The notes: generated by a model not told the origin, from the letters alone. A stretch of 64,000 bases of DNA from Sphingobium sp. V4 (GCF_029590555.1 NZ_CP081001.1:2480001-2544000), one strand, 5' to 3'. Counted from the first letter of the stretch, positions 1 through 8,499 are shown. Made by a program: numbers and translations.

Positions 1-2
1 TA

Positions 3-149
3 TGGTATGGCCCGATCGGTGGCCTGGGGCTGCGCTCCAACCCGGCCAACGGCTTCATCTATGCCGACGCGCCGAAGGTTTCCGACCAGCCGGTCCGCAT
101 CGCATCGGCCGAAACCGCCGGCGGCGCTGCCCTGCGCGCTGCTTTCTAG
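3..149 (+). CDS. CHAP-type amidase-like protein, C-terminal end only
   Basis: An open frame enters at the left edge and stops with TAG at 147-149, giving about 48 C-terminal residues; the rest of the gene is outside the window. Its segment GLRSNPANGFIYADAPK resembles GARTNPTYGFIYPARAK near the C-terminus of the next gene, so I read it as a tandem paralogue of that CHAP-domain protein. The catalytic part is not visible, so activity cannot be judged. Confidence 0.65.
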   Translation, partial: WYGPIGGLGLRSNPANGFIYADAPKVSDQPVRIASAETAGGAALRAAF

Positions 150-226
150 AGCGTTTACCTTTTCCCAATCATCCCGGTTCTAGGATCGTCCCCGGTGGGG
201 CGATTCTTGACATTGCGGGATCGCAA

Positions 227-907
227 ATGGTTCGAAAGACGATCTGGGCAGCCGCCTTGCTGCTGTCCGGGCTTATGGCTGCGCCTGCCTTCGGCGCGGC
301 GATGTTGCAATGCGTGCCCTATGCCCGCATCGTGTCGGGCGTGGAGATACGCGGCGACGCGCTGACCTGGTGGGACCAGGCCGAGGGGCATTACAAGCGC
401 GGCCATGAGCCGAAGAAGGGCGCGGTGCTGGCGTTCCGCCCCCATGGCCCGATGACGCTCGGCCATGTCGCCGTGGTCAGCCGGATATTGGACGACCGGC
501 GCGTGCTGATCCGGCACGCCAACTGGTCGGCGCCCGGCGCGATCGAGGAAGATGTGCTGGCGATCGACGTATCGGATGACGGCGACTGGAGCCAGGTCCG
601 CGTCTGGCACAGCCCGACCGGGCAAATGGGCGCACGGACCAATCCGACCTATGGCTTCATCTATCCCGCCCGGGCGAAGCTGCGCGATTTCACCCCCGAC
701 CCGTCGCTGGGCGACAGCGTGCGCTTCGCGACGCTGGGCGGGGATGGATGGGCCGGCCAGACGGCGCCGGCGGCAAAGGCGCCCCGGCAGACCGCGCCCA
801 GGCTGGAGACCGATCTGCGCGTCGTGGCATTTGCCGACAGCGCCCCGGCGGAACGGACGCTGAGCGCGATCATCGCCGATGTGAAGCGCGGCACGATGAT
901 GAACTGA
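227..907 (+). CDS. Secreted CHAP-domain cysteine amidase/peptidase-like protein
   Basis: A 226-residue protein. I chose the ATG at 227 because it begins a clear signal peptide (hydrophobic residues 7-22, cleavage near APAFGA); the open frame continues upstream but that part looks non-coding. CHAP proteins usually cleave peptidoglycan amide bonds outside the cytoplasm. The expected catalytic Cys is C29 in LQCVPYAR, His is H80 in GHVAVV and the polar residue is N99 in HANW. The C-terminal third is low-complexity, Pro/Ala-rich. It lies 77 bp after a partial paralogue in the same orientation, so the two look like a tandem duplication. The fold call is good; the substrate is inferred from the family. 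Confidence 0.8.
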   Translation: MVRKTIWAAALLLSGLMAAPAFGAAMLQCVPYARIVSGVEIRGDALTWWDQAEGHYKRGHEPKKGAVLAFRPHGPMTLGHVAVVSRILDDRRVLIRHANWSAPGAIEEDVLAIDVSDDGDWSQVRVWHSPTGQMGARTNPTYGFIYPARAKLRDFTPDPSLGDSVRFATLGGDGWAGQTAPAAKAPRQTAPRLETDLRVVAFADSAPAERTLSAIIADVKRGTMMN

Positions 908-912
908 AAGAG

Positions 913-937
913 AAAAGGGCGCCCGTCGATGGCGCCC
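913..937 (-). terminator. Rho-independent terminator after the DUF3297 gene
   Basis: On the minus strand a 7-bp G/C stem (GGGCGCC/GGCGCCC, 917-923 with 931-937) is followed by TTTTCTCTTTC. It begins 13 bp beyond the DUF3297 stop codon and lies in the convergent gap with the CHAP gene. Confidence 0.7.
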
Positions 938-949
938 CTGTCCCGTCGA

Positions 950-1225
950 TTATTCGGCGTCGGCGGCCTTGTCCTCGGCGCCTTCGGCCGGCTTCTCGAA
1001 CCAGGCCTCAACCTCGCCGTTCAGCTTGATCGTCAGCGGATTGCCATGGCGGTCGCGGGTCTTGCCGGCGGCGACGCGAATCCAGCCTTCGGAAATGCAA
1101 TATTCCTCCACATCCTTGCGCTCCCGGCCCTTGAAGCGGATGCCGATGCCGCGCTGAAGCACGTCCATGTCGAAATGGGGGCTGCGCGGATTGGTGGACA
1201 GATGGTCGGGAGGCGTATCGCTCAT
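950..1225 (-). CDS. DUF3297 family small cytosolic protein
   Basis: A 91-residue protein matching the DUF3297 pattern: an N-terminal PDHLS..PRSPHFD segment, GIGIRFKG, EEYC.SEGWIRVAAGK and a NPLTIKLNGEVE strand near the C-terminus. No signal peptide or membrane segment. The family is widespread in proteobacteria and has no assigned function. The last 15 residues are acidic/alanine-rich and look disordered. It is transcribed alone and closed by a terminator just downstream. Confidence 0.85.
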   Translation of the reverse strand: MSDTPPDHLSTNPRSPHFDMDVLQRGIGIRFKGRERKDVEEYCISEGWIRVAAGKTRDRHGNPLTIKLNGEVEAWFEKPAEGAEDKAADAE

Positions 1226-1278
1226 GGTCGGATTCCTTGAAATGCTGGGCCGCGCCTAGCGTCTGCGGCCATGGGTCG

Positions 1279-2121
1279 TCAACCGCCGCGCGGGCCATCG
1301 ACATCGCAGAAGATGCGCCGGATGACCCCCTGGTCCAGCCAGGCGGCGAAACGATTTTCCGCATCGGCGACGCCCGCGAAAGGATAGGCGACCGGGCGCT
1401 CGTCGATGGCGCGGCTGGCGCTGGTGAGGCGGGCGACGGCATCGGGCGCCGTGGTCAGGATGCGGCCGCGCCGGTCGGTCGAAGCGCTGTTGACGCCGAT
1501 CACATGCCCGTCCTCGGCGAAGATCGGGCCGCCGCTGATCCCCGACAGGGTGCCGTCGCCCTCCGGGATGCGCGCGCGCTCGGCCCAGGCCAGCACCGGC
1601 TGGGTCAGCTCGCTCCGCCCCCGCCGCGCGCTCGCCGCGCCGATCAGTTCCGATACGACCAGCGTCGGCTCGCCCGCGGGAAAGCCCATATGATAGCCCG
1701 GCGTGCCCGGCTGCGGCGTGTGGTCGGACAGGGGCAGAGCATCGGGACTGGGCAATCCGTCGCGGACCAGCGCGGCGTCCGCCTCCCGGCTTTCGACCAC
1801 CCGCGACACCGGGCTGGCATAGCGGCCATCCTCCAGCCCGATGCGGTTGCAGCCATGGGTGACATGCTCGGCGGTCAGCCAGGCGCCGTCCCGGTCGACG
1901 GCGAAGGCGGTGCCCATCGAATCGGCCGGGCCGCCGGGCCGGTCCTCGATCACGAACTGCTCGTCGCCCCATTGCGGCAGCGGACGGCGCGGCGAACGCG
2001 GATCATATTGCTCGACCTGGAGCGGCGGCGCGATGTCCTGCCCGAACCAGACCACGAGCAGCAGCGCGCCCAGCGCGAAGGGCAGACAGCCGCACCCTCC
2101 CCGCGCCTTGGAACGCGCCAT
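1279..2121 (-). CDS. Membrane-anchored trypsin-like serine protease
   Basis: A 280-residue protein with a basic N-terminus and one hydrophobic anchor (about residues 13-27), then a chymotrypsin/HtrA-type fold facing the periplasm. The likely catalytic triad is H86 in LTAEHVTHG, D115 in READAALV and S196 in GISGGP. No PDZ domain is visible, so it is not a complete DegP/DegS. It starts 4 bp after the DUF350 gene, so the two are probably co-transcribed. The physiological substrate is unknown. Confidence 0.8.
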   Translation of the reverse strand: MARSKARGGCGCLPFALGALLLVVWFGQDIAPPLQVEQYDPRSPRRPLPQWGDEQFVIEDRPGGPADSMGTAFAVDRDGAWLTAEHVTHGCNRIGLEDGRYASPVSRVVESREADAALVRDGLPSPDALPLSDHTPQPGTPGYHMGFPAGEPTLVVSELIGAASARRGRSELTQPVLAWAERARIPEGDGTLSGISGGPIFAEDGHVIGVNSASTDRRGRILTTAPDAVARLTSASRAIDERPVAYPFAGVADAENRFAAWLDQGVIRRIFCDVDGPRGG

Positions 2122-2125
2122 CGGT

Positions 2126-2548
2126 TCAGCCCGCCACGGCCGCGGCGGTGAGGCAGGCGATCGCCGCCTTCATCATGGCCAGGAAGATCGCGGCCGATCG
2201 CTCGTTCGCCTCGATCCGGGCGGACAGCGTGCCGAGCAGGAAGTCGACCAGGCGGAAGGCGATGAGTTGCAGCACCAGCGTGACGCTGCCCCAGATAAGG
2301 ATGTCCCAGATATTGACCGATCCCGCCAGGCAGAAGCCCAGCGGCACGGCCAGCCCGATCGCCGCCCCGCCAAGGGAAATGGCCGCGGCCTCGTTCCCGG
2401 CGCGGATCAGCGCGAATTCGTCGTGCGGAGTTATCCACAGGTAGATGGCAAGCGCCGCCAGCCAGACGAGGGTGGCGGTGCCAAGGTGCAGCAGCAGGAT
2501 GGGCAGGCCGGACAACAGGCTCTGGATCACGGGCATGGGATCGGTCAT
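2126..2548 (-). CDS. DUF350 family membrane protein
   Basis: A 140-residue integral membrane protein with four predicted helices (about 10-40, 53-75, 83-105 and 118-138) and the pattern AAISLGGAAIGLAVPL plus W(D)ILIWG typical of DUF350. Members are four-helix inner-membrane proteins of unknown function. It precedes the serine protease gene by 4 bp in what looks like a two-gene operon. Confidence 0.8.
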   Translation of the reverse strand: MTDPMPVIQSLLSGLPILLLHLGTATLVWLAALAIYLWITPHDEFALIRAGNEAAAISLGGAAIGLAVPLGFCLAGSVNIWDILIWGSVTLVLQLIAFRLVDFLLGTLSARIEANERSAAIFLAMMKAAIACLTAAAVAG

Positions 2549-2663
2549 GCCGGTGCAATGCCGGAAACCGCCTCCGGGTTCAATCGGCGCACATCATTCC
2601 CGGTCGGGCGTGGAGCCGGGACTCGCCTTGGCGCGCCCCGACTCCTCCAAACCGACCGAAGCG

Positions 2664-2969
2664 TCAGCGGCAGATCCGCACCCGCACATTGCGGTCGCGA
2701 TAATAGTCGTAGCGCCAGTCGGTCCAGCAGCGCTGGCGGTAGGCATAGCGCCGGTCATAGCCGCGATGGCCCCGCCAGTCGCGACGGTCGCCACGCCAGT
2801 GCCGCCGGTCGTCCCAGCGCCGGTCGTCCCAGCGCCGACCTTCCCAGCGACCATCCCGATCACCGCGCCAGCCGTCGCGATAGTCGTGGGCCTGGGCCGG
2901 AACCGCCGCCGCGCCAAGGCCGGCAGTGGCCAGGGTCAGCGCCGCCACGCCCTTCCAGAAAAATCTCAT
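2664..2969 (-). CDS. Small secreted Trp/Arg/Asp-rich protein
   Basis: A 101-residue protein with a classic signal peptide (MRFFWKGVAALTLATAGLG, cleavage near AQA-H). The start at 2969 is supported by an AAGAGGAGAG ribosome site; the upstream extension of the frame is ignored. The mature part is low complexity, with repeats built from DRRWDDRR, HWRGDRRDW and RGYDRRY, and one Cys pair near the C-terminus. Such RW/D-rich periplasmic proteins are common in sphingomonads, and I know of no assigned role. The opposite strand reads as Pro-rich, a by-product of the repeats. Confidence 0.7.
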   Translation of the reverse strand: MRFFWKGVAALTLATAGLGAAAVPAQAHDYRDGWRGDRDGRWEGRRWDDRRWDDRRHWRGDRRDWRGHRGYDRRYAYRQRCWTDWRYDYYRDRNVRVRICR

Positions 2970-3071
2970 GTCGCTCTCTCCTCTTCCACCCCCGCGCGGG
3001 GGCATGAGAGGGAGAATGCGCGTCACCGACTGAACCGGCCGCGAACATGGCTGTCAGCCATGGTTAAGGGA

Positions 3072-4313
3072 TCAGCGGCCGCGCAGGGCCGCTTCCGCCT
3101 CCAGCATATATTCACGGGTGATCGGCAGGCTGTGGCGGTCGCGCACATACTGGACCTGGTAATTCACCATGCCGCCATGTTCGAACACGGTCGCCGCGCC
3201 GGCCAGGTAGAAGGTCCAGAGGCGGAAGAAACGTTCGTCATAGAGGGCGACGATATCGGCCTTGTGCGCCAGGGTCCGCTTGTACCATTCGCGGATGGTC
3301 AGGCCATAATGGATGCGCAGCACCTCCACGTCCGTCACCATCAGGCGCGTGCCCTCGCTGCCGCGGATCATCTCCGACAGGGCCGGGATATAGCCGCCGG
3401 GGAAGATATATTTCTGGGTGAAGGCATCGGTGATGCCCGGCCCGTCCACGCGCCCGATCGTGTGGATCAGCATCACCCCGTCGGGTGCCAGCAAGTCGCG
3501 GCACTTGTTGAAGAAGGTGCGGAAATGGGCGGTGCCGACATGCTCGAACATGCCGACCGACACGATCCGGTCGAACGGCCCATCCATGTCGCGATAGTCG
3601 ATCAGCTCGAACCGGACATGATCGGCGACGCCTGCCTCCTCGGCGCGTTGGCGCGCCACCTTCAGCTGCTCTTCCGACAGGGTGATGCCGGTCACGTCGA
3701 CGCCGCAGGTGCGGTGGAGGTAGAGCGCCATGCCGCCCCAGCCGCAGCCGATGTCCAGCACCTTCATGCCCGGCTTCAGGTGCAGCTTGGCGGCGATATG
3801 CGCCTTCTTGTCCTCCTGCGCCTGCTCCAGGCTGATCCCGGCCTCATTGTCCGCATCGGGATAATAGGCACAGCTATATTGGCGGTCGCGGTCCAAGAAC
3901 AGGGCGTAGAGCGCGCCCGACAGGTCGTAATGATGGGCGACATTCGCCTTGGACCGCGACTTGTGGTTGATGCGCCAGAGCTTCTGGCGGACGCTCTTGA
4001 AGCTGCGGTTGAGAAAGGACTTGGCGTCGATCGAGCGCCCCTGCTCCCAGGGATTGTTGGCGCGGATCATGGACACGAATTCCATGATGCCGCCACCCTC
4101 TATGCCCACGCGGCCGTCGATCCAGGCTTCGGCCATGCCAAGGCGCGGGTCGCGGATGATGTCGAGCGGCACGCGCCCGTCCCTGAAACGCAGCGCCAGA
4201 TTGGGAAAGGCCGGATCGGGCCGACCGACCGTGAAGCTGCCGCCAGTATGATAGTAAACCGTCAACTGGCCACGGCGAACCAAATGCTTGAGAACACGTT
4301 CAAACAATTTCAT
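3072..4313 (-). CDS. cfa: Cyclopropane-fatty-acyl-phospholipid synthase family methyltransferase
   Basis: A 413-residue SAM-dependent methyltransferase of the CFA synthase family, which transfers a methylene group from SAM to the double bond of membrane phospholipid acyl chains. The SAM motif VLDIGCGWGGMALYLHR, the family signature GVTGITLSEEQ-like segment (VTGITLSEEQ), the MFEHVG motif and the C-terminal RMWxFYLAG-type region (RLWTFYLAGAA) are all present. Length fits the family. It lies 31 bp downstream of the Mo-oxidoreductase/cytochrome b pair on the same strand. A non-CFA fatty-acid methyltransferase is the main alternative. Confidence 0.88.
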   Translation of the reverse strand: MKLFERVLKHLVRRGQLTVYYHTGGSFTVGRPDPAFPNLALRFRDGRVPLDIIRDPRLGMAEAWIDGRVGIEGGGIMEFVSMIRANNPWEQGRSIDAKSFLNRSFKSVRQKLWRINHKSRSKANVAHHYDLSGALYALFLDRDRQYSCAYYPDADNEAGISLEQAQEDKKAHIAAKLHLKPGMKVLDIGCGWGGMALYLHRTCGVDVTGITLSEEQLKVARQRAEEAGVADHVRFELIDYRDMDGPFDRIVSVGMFEHVGTAHFRTFFNKCRDLLAPDGVMLIHTIGRVDGPGITDAFTQKYIFPGGYIPALSEMIRGSEGTRLMVTDVEVLRIHYGLTIREWYKRTLAHKADIVALYDERFFRLWTFYLAGAATVFEHGGMVNYQVQYVRDRHSLPITREYMLEAEAALRGR

Positions 4314-4344
4314 GCCGCTACCCTGTCATGTCGTTTTGCGAGCG

Positions 4345-5091
4345 TCAAATGCCGGCATACCAGTCATAACCGGCATGGTCCTCCCAATAGCCGCCCTTGC
4401 CCTTGCCGATCGCGGCCAGGCTCTCGACCGCCTCGATCCGCATCAGATATTTGGCCTGCTTGTAGCCCAGTTGCCGCTCGACCCGCAGCCGCAGCGGCGC
4501 GCCGTTGGCGACCGACAAGGGCCGGTCGTTGAGCGCGAAGGCGAGGATGGTCTGCGGGTGAAAGGCGTCGATCAGGTCGATGCTTTCATAATAGGGTTGC
4601 CCGCCGCCCATGCTGTCGGCGCAGTGGAAGACCAGATAGCGCGCCCGGTCTCGCAGCCCGGCACCGTCGAGGATCGTCCCGAGCGGCACCCCCCGCCATT
4701 TGCCGATCGCGCTCCAGCCCTCGACGCAGTCATGGCGGGTGATCTGCTCGCGATGGGGCAGCCGTCGCAAATCAGCCAGCGGCAGCGACAGCGGCCGCGC
4801 GACCAGCCCGTCGACCCGCAGCCGCCAGTCGGCGAAGCCGCCGCGCCACAGCGCCTTGTAGGCCGGCGTGTTCGGATTGGCCGTGCCGTTGGCGCGAAAG
4901 ACGGGGGATATCTGGTCGGGGCGGAACTCCCGCGCAAGCGCGTCGCGCGCCATCAGGCTGCGCTGCGCCCATTTGTGGAAATTCTCGGCCGAGAACAGGG
5001 CCTCGCGAAAGCCCTCGTTCCGGACCAGTCGGTCGCAGCCGGCGAGCGAGGCGGTGGCCCCCAGCAGCAGCCCGCGGCGGGTAAGGATCAT
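4345..5091 (-). CDS. Tat-exported molybdopterin-dependent oxidoreductase (sulfite oxidase/MsrP-like fold)
   Basis: A 248-residue protein with a twin-arginine start (TRRGLLLG) and a lipobox-like LAGC with C19, suggesting a Tat-exported periplasmic, possibly lipidated enzyme. The oxidoreductase molybdopterin fold is shown by HDCVEGWSAIGKWRGVPL, where C122 is the likely Mo ligand, and by the conserved segment GAPLRLRVERQLGYKQAKYL. It overlaps the cytochrome b gene by 4 bp (ATGA), so they are translationally coupled and probably form one membrane redox complex. It is shorter than MsrP and its partner is not MsrQ-like, so the substrate is open. Confidence 0.83.
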   Translation of the reverse strand: MILTRRGLLLGATASLAGCDRLVRNEGFREALFSAENFHKWAQRSLMARDALAREFRPDQISPVFRANGTANPNTPAYKALWRGGFADWRLRVDGLVARPLSLPLADLRRLPHREQITRHDCVEGWSAIGKWRGVPLGTILDGAGLRDRARYLVFHCADSMGGGQPYYESIDLIDAFHPQTILAFALNDRPLSVANGAPLRLRVERQLGYKQAKYLMRIEAVESLAAIGKGKGGYWEDHAGYDWYAGI

Positions 5092-5807
5092 CGCCCTTCC
5101 CCCGGCAGGCGGTAGCGCCCGGTGATGATCGAGCGCAGTTCGTTCAGCGGTCCGGCAAGCAGCACCATGAGGATATGGACGAGGAAGAAGGCGACCAGCG
5201 CGAAGGCGGCGAGGAAGTGGAGCGACCGCGCCGACTGCCGCCCGCCGAACAGATCGACCAGCCAGGGCCAGGCCGCGTTCATCCCCGGCGACATGGTAAG
5301 GCCAGTCAGGATGACCAGCGGCAGGAGCAGGAAGATCACGCCGATGTAGCTCGCCTTCTGGAGGATATTGTAGCGCAGCGCCGCGACGCCCGTCGGGAAG
5401 CGCAGCCGGGCATGGTCCCTGATGTCCCGCCAGACATGACGCGGCGCCAGTTCGCCCCTACGAAAGGCGAGGTCGTCGGCGACATGCCGGTTGGCGAGGC
5501 TCCACACCATGTAGAGCAGCAGCGCGAAGGCGAAGATCGGCGCGGCGGCCAGATGCCAGTGGCGCGACAGCGCCAGGCTATAGTGGCCCGGCAAGGTGAT
5601 CCAGCCGGGAAAACGCTCCAGTTCCAGCCAGGCATGGTCGAAATTGGCGCCATAGTGCCCCCAGTAGAGGCGGGGATGCGCGTTGAAGATGCCAAGGCCG
5701 CTGGTGAACAGCACATAGAGCAGCAGCGCGTTCAGCCAGTGCCACAGCCGCGTCGACAGGCGGTGGCGCCTGACGATCATGCCTGCGGTGTCGGGCCGGC
5801 TGTCCAT
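5088..5807 (-). CDS. Cytochrome b/b6-domain membrane protein, partner of the Mo-oxidoreductase
   Basis: A 239-residue membrane protein with four main helices and paired heme-ligand histidines: H in RRHRLSTRLWHWLNALLLY (helix 1), HYSLALSRHWHLAA (helix 2) and the last helices with SLHFLAAF and FFLVHILM. This resembles the di-heme b-type subunits of Ni/Fe hydrogenases and thiosulfate reductase. Its stop codon overlaps the start of the molybdopterin gene, so it likely passes electrons between that periplasmic enzyme and the quinone pool. Direction of electron flow cannot be told from sequence. Confidence 0.85.
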   Translation of the reverse strand: MDSRPDTAGMIVRRHRLSTRLWHWLNALLLYVLFTSGLGIFNAHPRLYWGHYGANFDHAWLELERFPGWITLPGHYSLALSRHWHLAAAPIFAFALLLYMVWSLANRHVADDLAFRRGELAPRHVWRDIRDHARLRFPTGVAALRYNILQKASYIGVIFLLLPLVILTGLTMSPGMNAAWPWLVDLFGGRQSARSLHFLAAFALVAFFLVHILMVLLAGPLNELRSIITGRYRLPGEGR

Positions 5808-6120
5808 GTCGCGATCCTATCGGATATTTGCCGCCCGTCCATAGGCGTCGCCGTCGGGCGATCGCAGCACGTGATGTAACCGTTTTGCAACACAAGCATC
5901 GAAATTGATTGAAATAAAGATCCGCCCCCTTTGCAACTCTATCTGGCGATCCTAGATGGCCACTGCGCGGTCATGATGCAGATCGCGCTCTTGGCTCTCA
6001 GATAATGGAGAGAAAAGAAGCAGGAGGAATCGTGAGAATAAATTCATGATTGCTTGGCATCAAACCTGAACGCCGGATTAATACCTAAATCGCGGCGACA
6101 AGATAAATATCGAGGACTTT
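5808..6120. other. Intergenic region upstream of the beta-barrel gene
   Basis: These 313 bp are AT-richer than their surroundings and separate the divergent cytochrome b and beta-barrel genes. Apart from a candidate promoter near 6054-6082, there is an AGGAGG at 6022-6027 followed by a GTG that opens only a five-codon frame. I see no RNA gene or repeat. Confidence 0.5.
6054..6082 (+). promoter_or_regulatory. Candidate sigma-70 promoter for the beta-barrel gene
   Basis: TTGGCA at 6054-6059 and ATTAAT at 6077-6082 are separated by 17 bp, about 40 bp before the start codon. The -35 is a good match and the -10 a fair one; prediction only. Confidence 0.35.
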
Positions 6121-6630
6121 ATGAAGACTGTGATTTTCGCAGCGATTGCTGCTGCCACCGTTGTTTCGGCTCCTGCCTTCGCTCAGGACGCTGCGCCCTT
6201 CACCGGGCCGCGCGCGGGCGTGACCATGGGCTATGACAAGATCGGCGGCGAAGAAGGTTTCGCCTACGGCGTCACCGCCGGTTACGACCTGGCCCTCGCG
6301 CCGCGCATCGTCGGCGGCGTCGAAGTCAGCCTGGGCGACAGCACCGTCGATGACAGCGGCCTGGATGTCAGCCGCGATCTGGCTGCCTCGCTGCGCGCCG
6401 GCTATGTCGTGACCCCGCGCGTCCTGGCCTTCGGCAAGGTCGGCTATGCCACGACCCGTTTCGAGGTCGCCGGTGACGGCGCCGCTCTCGAAGGCGTGCG
6501 CTACGGCGGTGGTCTGGAATTCGCCGCGACCCCGAACACCTACATCTCGGCTGAATATCAGCGCACCGAATATGAGCAGAACATCGGCGGCCGCGATGCC
6601 GCGATGGTCGGCGTCGGCTTCCGTTTCTGA
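6121..6630 (+). CDS. Small outer-membrane beta-barrel protein (porin/OmpA-barrel family)
   Basis: A 169-residue protein with a signal peptide (MKTVIFAAIAAATVVSAPAFA-Q) and eight or so amphipathic strands with alternating hydrophobic residues, ending in the barrel signature VGVGFRF with C-terminal Phe. This is the outer membrane beta-barrel family of 8-stranded proteins. A GAGG ribosome site precedes the start. It is a single gene with its own terminator. The cargo or ligand, if any, is unknown. Confidence 0.8.
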   Translation: MKTVIFAAIAAATVVSAPAFAQDAAPFTGPRAGVTMGYDKIGGEEGFAYGVTAGYDLALAPRIVGGVEVSLGDSTVDDSGLDVSRDLAASLRAGYVVTPRVLAFGKVGYATTRFEVAGDGAALEGVRYGGGLEFAATPNTYISAEYQRTEYEQNIGGRDAAMVGVGFRF

Positions 6631-6667
6631 TCAAGCCTTTCTGATCCCTCTCAAGATCAGGTAAAGC

Positions 6668-6697
6668 GAAGGGCGGTCCTGCGAGGGGCCGCCCTTC
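6668..6697. terminator. Bidirectional terminator between convergent genes
   Basis: A 9-bp stem (GAAGGGCGG at 6668-6676 with CCGCCCTTC at 6689-6697) lies between the beta-barrel stop and the stop of the convergent minus-strand gene. It is followed by a T-rich stretch on both strands. Confidence 0.65.
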
Positions 6698-6699
6698 TG

Positions 6700-7122
6700 C
6701 TATGCGGGAAGCGCCATCCGGTCCGGCGCCACCCATTCCCGCCGCGCCGCCGCCGACATCAGGCGGTCCTGCGACCAGTAACCGAACAGCCAGTCCTTGT
6801 CGCCAAGCGGCGAGGCCATCAGCGCGGAATGGGCGCAAGCCGGCGTCACATCGCGCGGCAGACCGGCCAGCAGGCAACGCGCCATGTGCAGCGACGCCTG
6901 GGTAATCGTCTCATGATAGCCGGCCGTGTCACTGTTCACCCCGCCCACGCTTTCATTGTAGCGCCGGATCATGTCCGGCATGTCCTGCTCGGGCTGCACA
7001 TCGGGCCGCCTGAGCATCAGCCAGAGCGCGGTCGCGAAGTGCGCTTCATGGGTCCAGCGCGCCTTGGGCAGGGTGCAGGCCAGAAAGCCCTGCGCCAGCC
7101 GGTCGATCTCGTCGTCGGTCAT
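6700..7122 (-). CDS. Conserved protein of unknown function
   Basis: A soluble protein of about 140 residues. I chose ATG at 7122, preceded by GGGGAAAGAG; the frame also has a TTG five codons upstream. No signal peptide or membrane segment. The motif WTHEAHFATALWLMLR and the middle segment NSDTAGYHETIT recur in uncharacterised proteobacterial proteins, as far as I recall. The paired histidines could bind metal, but this is a guess. It begins directly beyond the rlmN terminator. Confidence 0.7.
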   Translation of the reverse strand: MTDDEIDRLAQGFLACTLPKARWTHEAHFATALWLMLRRPDVQPEQDMPDMIRRYNESVGGVNSDTAGYHETITQASLHMARCLLAGLPRDVTPACAHSALMASPLGDKDWLFGYWSQDRLMSAAARREWVAPDRMALPA

Positions 7123-7135
7123 CGTCTCTTTCCCC

Positions 7136-7164
7136 AAAAGAAAACCCCGCCGTTTCGGGCGGGG
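7136..7164 (-). terminator. Rho-independent terminator of rlmN
   Basis: On the minus strand a 7-bp stem (CCCCGCC/GGCGGGG, 7145-7151 with 7158-7164) with a 6-base loop is followed by TTTTCTTTT. It lies 39 bp beyond the rlmN stop and ends just before the start region of the next gene. Confidence 0.85.
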
Positions 7165-7202
7165 TCTCGTCTGCGCTTCACGCGCCTGTCGTCAGCCCCG
7201 GA

Positions 7203-8462
7203 TCATCCAAGCGCGGCTTGCTTCTCGTCGGCCAGGCGGCGCATATCCGCCTTGCTCTTCTTCTCGCTCGCCGATTTCAGCTGGCCGCAGGCCGCCATGA
7301 TGTCGCGCCCGCGCGGCGTGCGTACCGGCGCGCTGATGCCGCCTTCGAACACGATGTCGGAAAAGCGCCTGATCCGTTCCGGGGTGGAACACTCATAATC
7401 GGTGCCCGGCCAGGGGTTGAACGGGATCAGGTTGACCTTGGCCGGCAGCTTGTAGTGGCGCAGCAGGCGCACCAGTTCGCGCGCATCTTCGTCGCTGTCA
7501 TTCTTGTCCTTGATCATCACATATTCGAAGGTGATGCGGCGGGCGTTGTTGGCGCTGGGATAGTCGGCGCAGGCCTGAAGCAGCTCCTCGATCCCGAACT
7601 TCTTGTTCAAGGGCACCAATTCGTCGCGCACTTCCTTGGTCACGGCATGAAGCGAGACGGCGAGATTGACGCCGATTTCCTCGCCCGCGCGCGCCATCAT
7701 GGGGATGACCCCGCTGGTCGACAGGGTGATGCGGCGCTTGGACAGGGCCAGGCCGTCGCCGTCCATCACCACCTTCAGCGCGTCACGCACATGATCGAAA
7801 TTATAGAGAGGCTCGCCCATGCCCATCATCACGATGTTGGTCAGCATCCGGCCGTCCGACGTGTAATGCGACGCCTCGTCCGACTCATCGTCATTGGCGC
7901 TGGCCATGTTACCACGCGGCCATTCGCCCAGCGCGTCGCGCGCCAGCATCACCTGGCCGACGATCTCGCCGGGCGTCAGGTTGCGCACCAGCCGCATCGT
8001 GCCGGTATGGCAGAAGCTGCAATTCAATGTGCACCCGACCTGGCTGGACACGCACAGCGTGCCCCGATCCGCATCGGGAATGAAGACCATTTCGTAATCC
8101 TGCCCGTCATCCGACCGGAGCAGCCATTTGCGGGTGCCGTCGCTCGACACCTGCGCCTCCACCACCTGCGGGCGGCCGACGACGAAGCGCTCGGCCATCC
8201 AGCCGCGCATCGGCTTGGCGAGGTCGGTCATCGCCTCGAAATCGGTGACGCCGCGATGATAGAGCCAGTGGAACAGTTGCTTGGAGCGCAGCTTGGCCGC
8301 CTTCACGTCCAGCCCCGCTTCCTCCAGCGCGCCCTTGATCTGCGGGCGCGACAAGCCCATCAGGTCGACCCGCCCATCCTCGCGGGGCGTGACCGCGCGG
8401 GGCACGGGCACAGGGTCGATATGGCCGGGAATCGGCATCAGGGGGCTGGCGACTGTCTGCAT
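7203..8462 (-). CDS. rlmN: 23S rRNA/tRNA adenine-C2 methyltransferase RlmN (radical SAM)
   Basis: A protein of about 420 residues. It uses radical SAM chemistry to methylate C2 of A2503 in 23S rRNA and A37 in some tRNAs. The radical SAM cluster motif CTLNCSFC (CxxxCxxC) follows SSQVG, and [13 protein letters not shown] and the late SLHA motif are present; C-terminal cysteines needed for the methyl-transfer mechanism are near YECST. There is a short acidic insert ([10 protein letters not shown]) before the GEPL motif. The start is uncertain between ATGs at 8474 and 8462; neither has a clear ribosome site. Confidence 0.95.
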   Translation of the reverse strand: MQTVASPLMPIPGHIDPVPVPRAVTPREDGRVDLMGLSRPQIKGALEEAGLDVKAAKLRSKQLFHWLYHRGVTDFEAMTDLAKPMRGWMAERFVVGRPQVVEAQVSSDGTRKWLLRSDDGQDYEMVFIPDADRGTLCVSSQVGCTLNCSFCHTGTMRLVRNLTPGEIVGQVMLARDALGEWPRGNMASANDDESDEASHYTSDGRMLTNIVMMGMGEPLYNFDHVRDALKVVMDGDGLALSKRRITLSTSGVIPMMARAGEEIGVNLAVSLHAVTKEVRDELVPLNKKFGIEELLQACADYPSANNARRITFEYVMIKDKNDSDEDARELVRLLRHYKLPAKVNLIPFNPWPGTDYECSTPERIRRFSDIVFEGGISAPVRTPRGRDIMAACGQLKSASEKKSKADMRRLADEKQAALG

Positions 8463-8499
8463 GGCCGCGCACATAGTCGATTTTCAGCACATTTTCAAA

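Noticed and set aside
6020..6050. AGGAGG followed by GTG upstream of the beta-barrel gene as a leader peptide
   Set aside because: The frame has only five codons and no attenuator structure is seen.
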